5,464 bases of DNA, taken from contig JAKVCE010000171.1 of assembly GCA_022447405.1 (NCBI GenBank), forward strand, positions 1 through 5,464, in the 5' to 3' direction. Positions 5,371 to 5,464 of the stretch are shown here, one piece after another. The stretch's first letter is position 1. Each line of letters begins with the position of its first letter. The stretch comes from Planctomycetota bacterium. GTDB taxonomy: Bacteria; Planctomycetota; UBA1135; GCA-002686595. A model generated the notes under the pieces. The model searched no databases and was not told the origin of the DNA. It saw nothing but the letters and a program-made list of their open reading frames with translations. Both the position numbers and the translations under genes were made by a program.

Positions 5371-5464
5371 CAGAGCGCGAGGACCCCTGGCCCTCTGCGG
5401 CTGCGCGCCTCGCCCCGCCAGCGCGAGGGACCCCCCCAGACATTCTGAGGAGCTGGAAGCAGGC
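5371..5464. other. 94-bp tail after the topoisomerase VI B stop; no assignable gene
   Basis: Both other plus-strand frames are open from about 5305 to the right edge. One, offset +2 from the top6B frame, is Pro/Ala-rich (PPPALPSPKPPQPL). The other, offset +1, is Ala/Arg-rich. Neither resembles the expected transducer domain with its TRPP and NPFQVE-like motifs. There is a run of seven C at 5431-5437 and a near-direct repeat, AGCGCGAGGACCCC (5374-5387) and AGCGCGAGGGACCCC (5420-5434). I cannot say whether this is coding. Confidence 0.4.

Noticed and set aside
5374..5434. Near-direct repeat of about 14 bp as an attachment site or mobile-element end
   Set aside because: Short, imperfect and GC-rich, with only 32 bp between copies and no integrase or transposase in the window; likely chance.

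Overview
The window is GC-rich bacterial chromosomal DNA with densely packed genes, heavy use of C/G-ending codons and several GTG/TTG starts. It holds six protein genes and no RNA gene, CRISPR array, insertion sequence or phage gene that I can see. Two outer-membrane-type lipoproteins point to a Gram-negative (diderm) bacterium, and a MqnA-family gene suggests futalosine-route menaquinone synthesis. An archaeal-type topoisomerase VI B subunit is unusual in bacteria. Together these suggest a Planctomycetota- or Myxococcota-like lineage. That assignment is inference and I cannot prove it from this window.

Layout. Positions 1-728 (minus strand) hold most of a class I SAM-dependent rRNA methyltransferase of the RlmI-like type; its C-terminus lies beyond the left edge. 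A divergent intergenic region of about 106 bp separates it from a plus-strand pair of lipoprotein genes. The first (835-2259) is a COG3014-family protein and the second (2307-2930) is an LpoB-like penicillin-binding-protein activator. They are 47 bp apart and probably form one operon acting at the cell envelope. A perfect 11-bp inverted repeat (2972-3004) follows and probably ends that operon. Next come a MqnA-family gene (3089-3916) and a very small zinc-ribbon/membrane protein (3913-4101) whose TTG start overlaps the mqnA stop codon. After a leader of about 130 bp, topoisomerase VI subunit B starts at 4234.

Most notable points. (1) The topoisomerase VI B frame matches the family well through the GHKL ATPase and H2TH regions. 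It loses similarity at about base 5313, at the foot of a strong hairpin, and stops at 5370 without the transducer domain. This could be a frameshift, a rearrangement, an assembly error or a real short form. (2) The MqnA-like protein has Val where the family has a conserved active-site Asn, and Ala-Ala where the family usually has Thr-Ser. (3) A COG3014-LpoB lipoprotein pair sits in what looks like a non-gammaproteobacterial genome. (4) Two genes without a Shine-Dalgarno sequence have TANNNT boxes 6-7 nt before their GTG starts, which suggests leaderless transcripts. I did not find a convincing wholly new multi-gene system.
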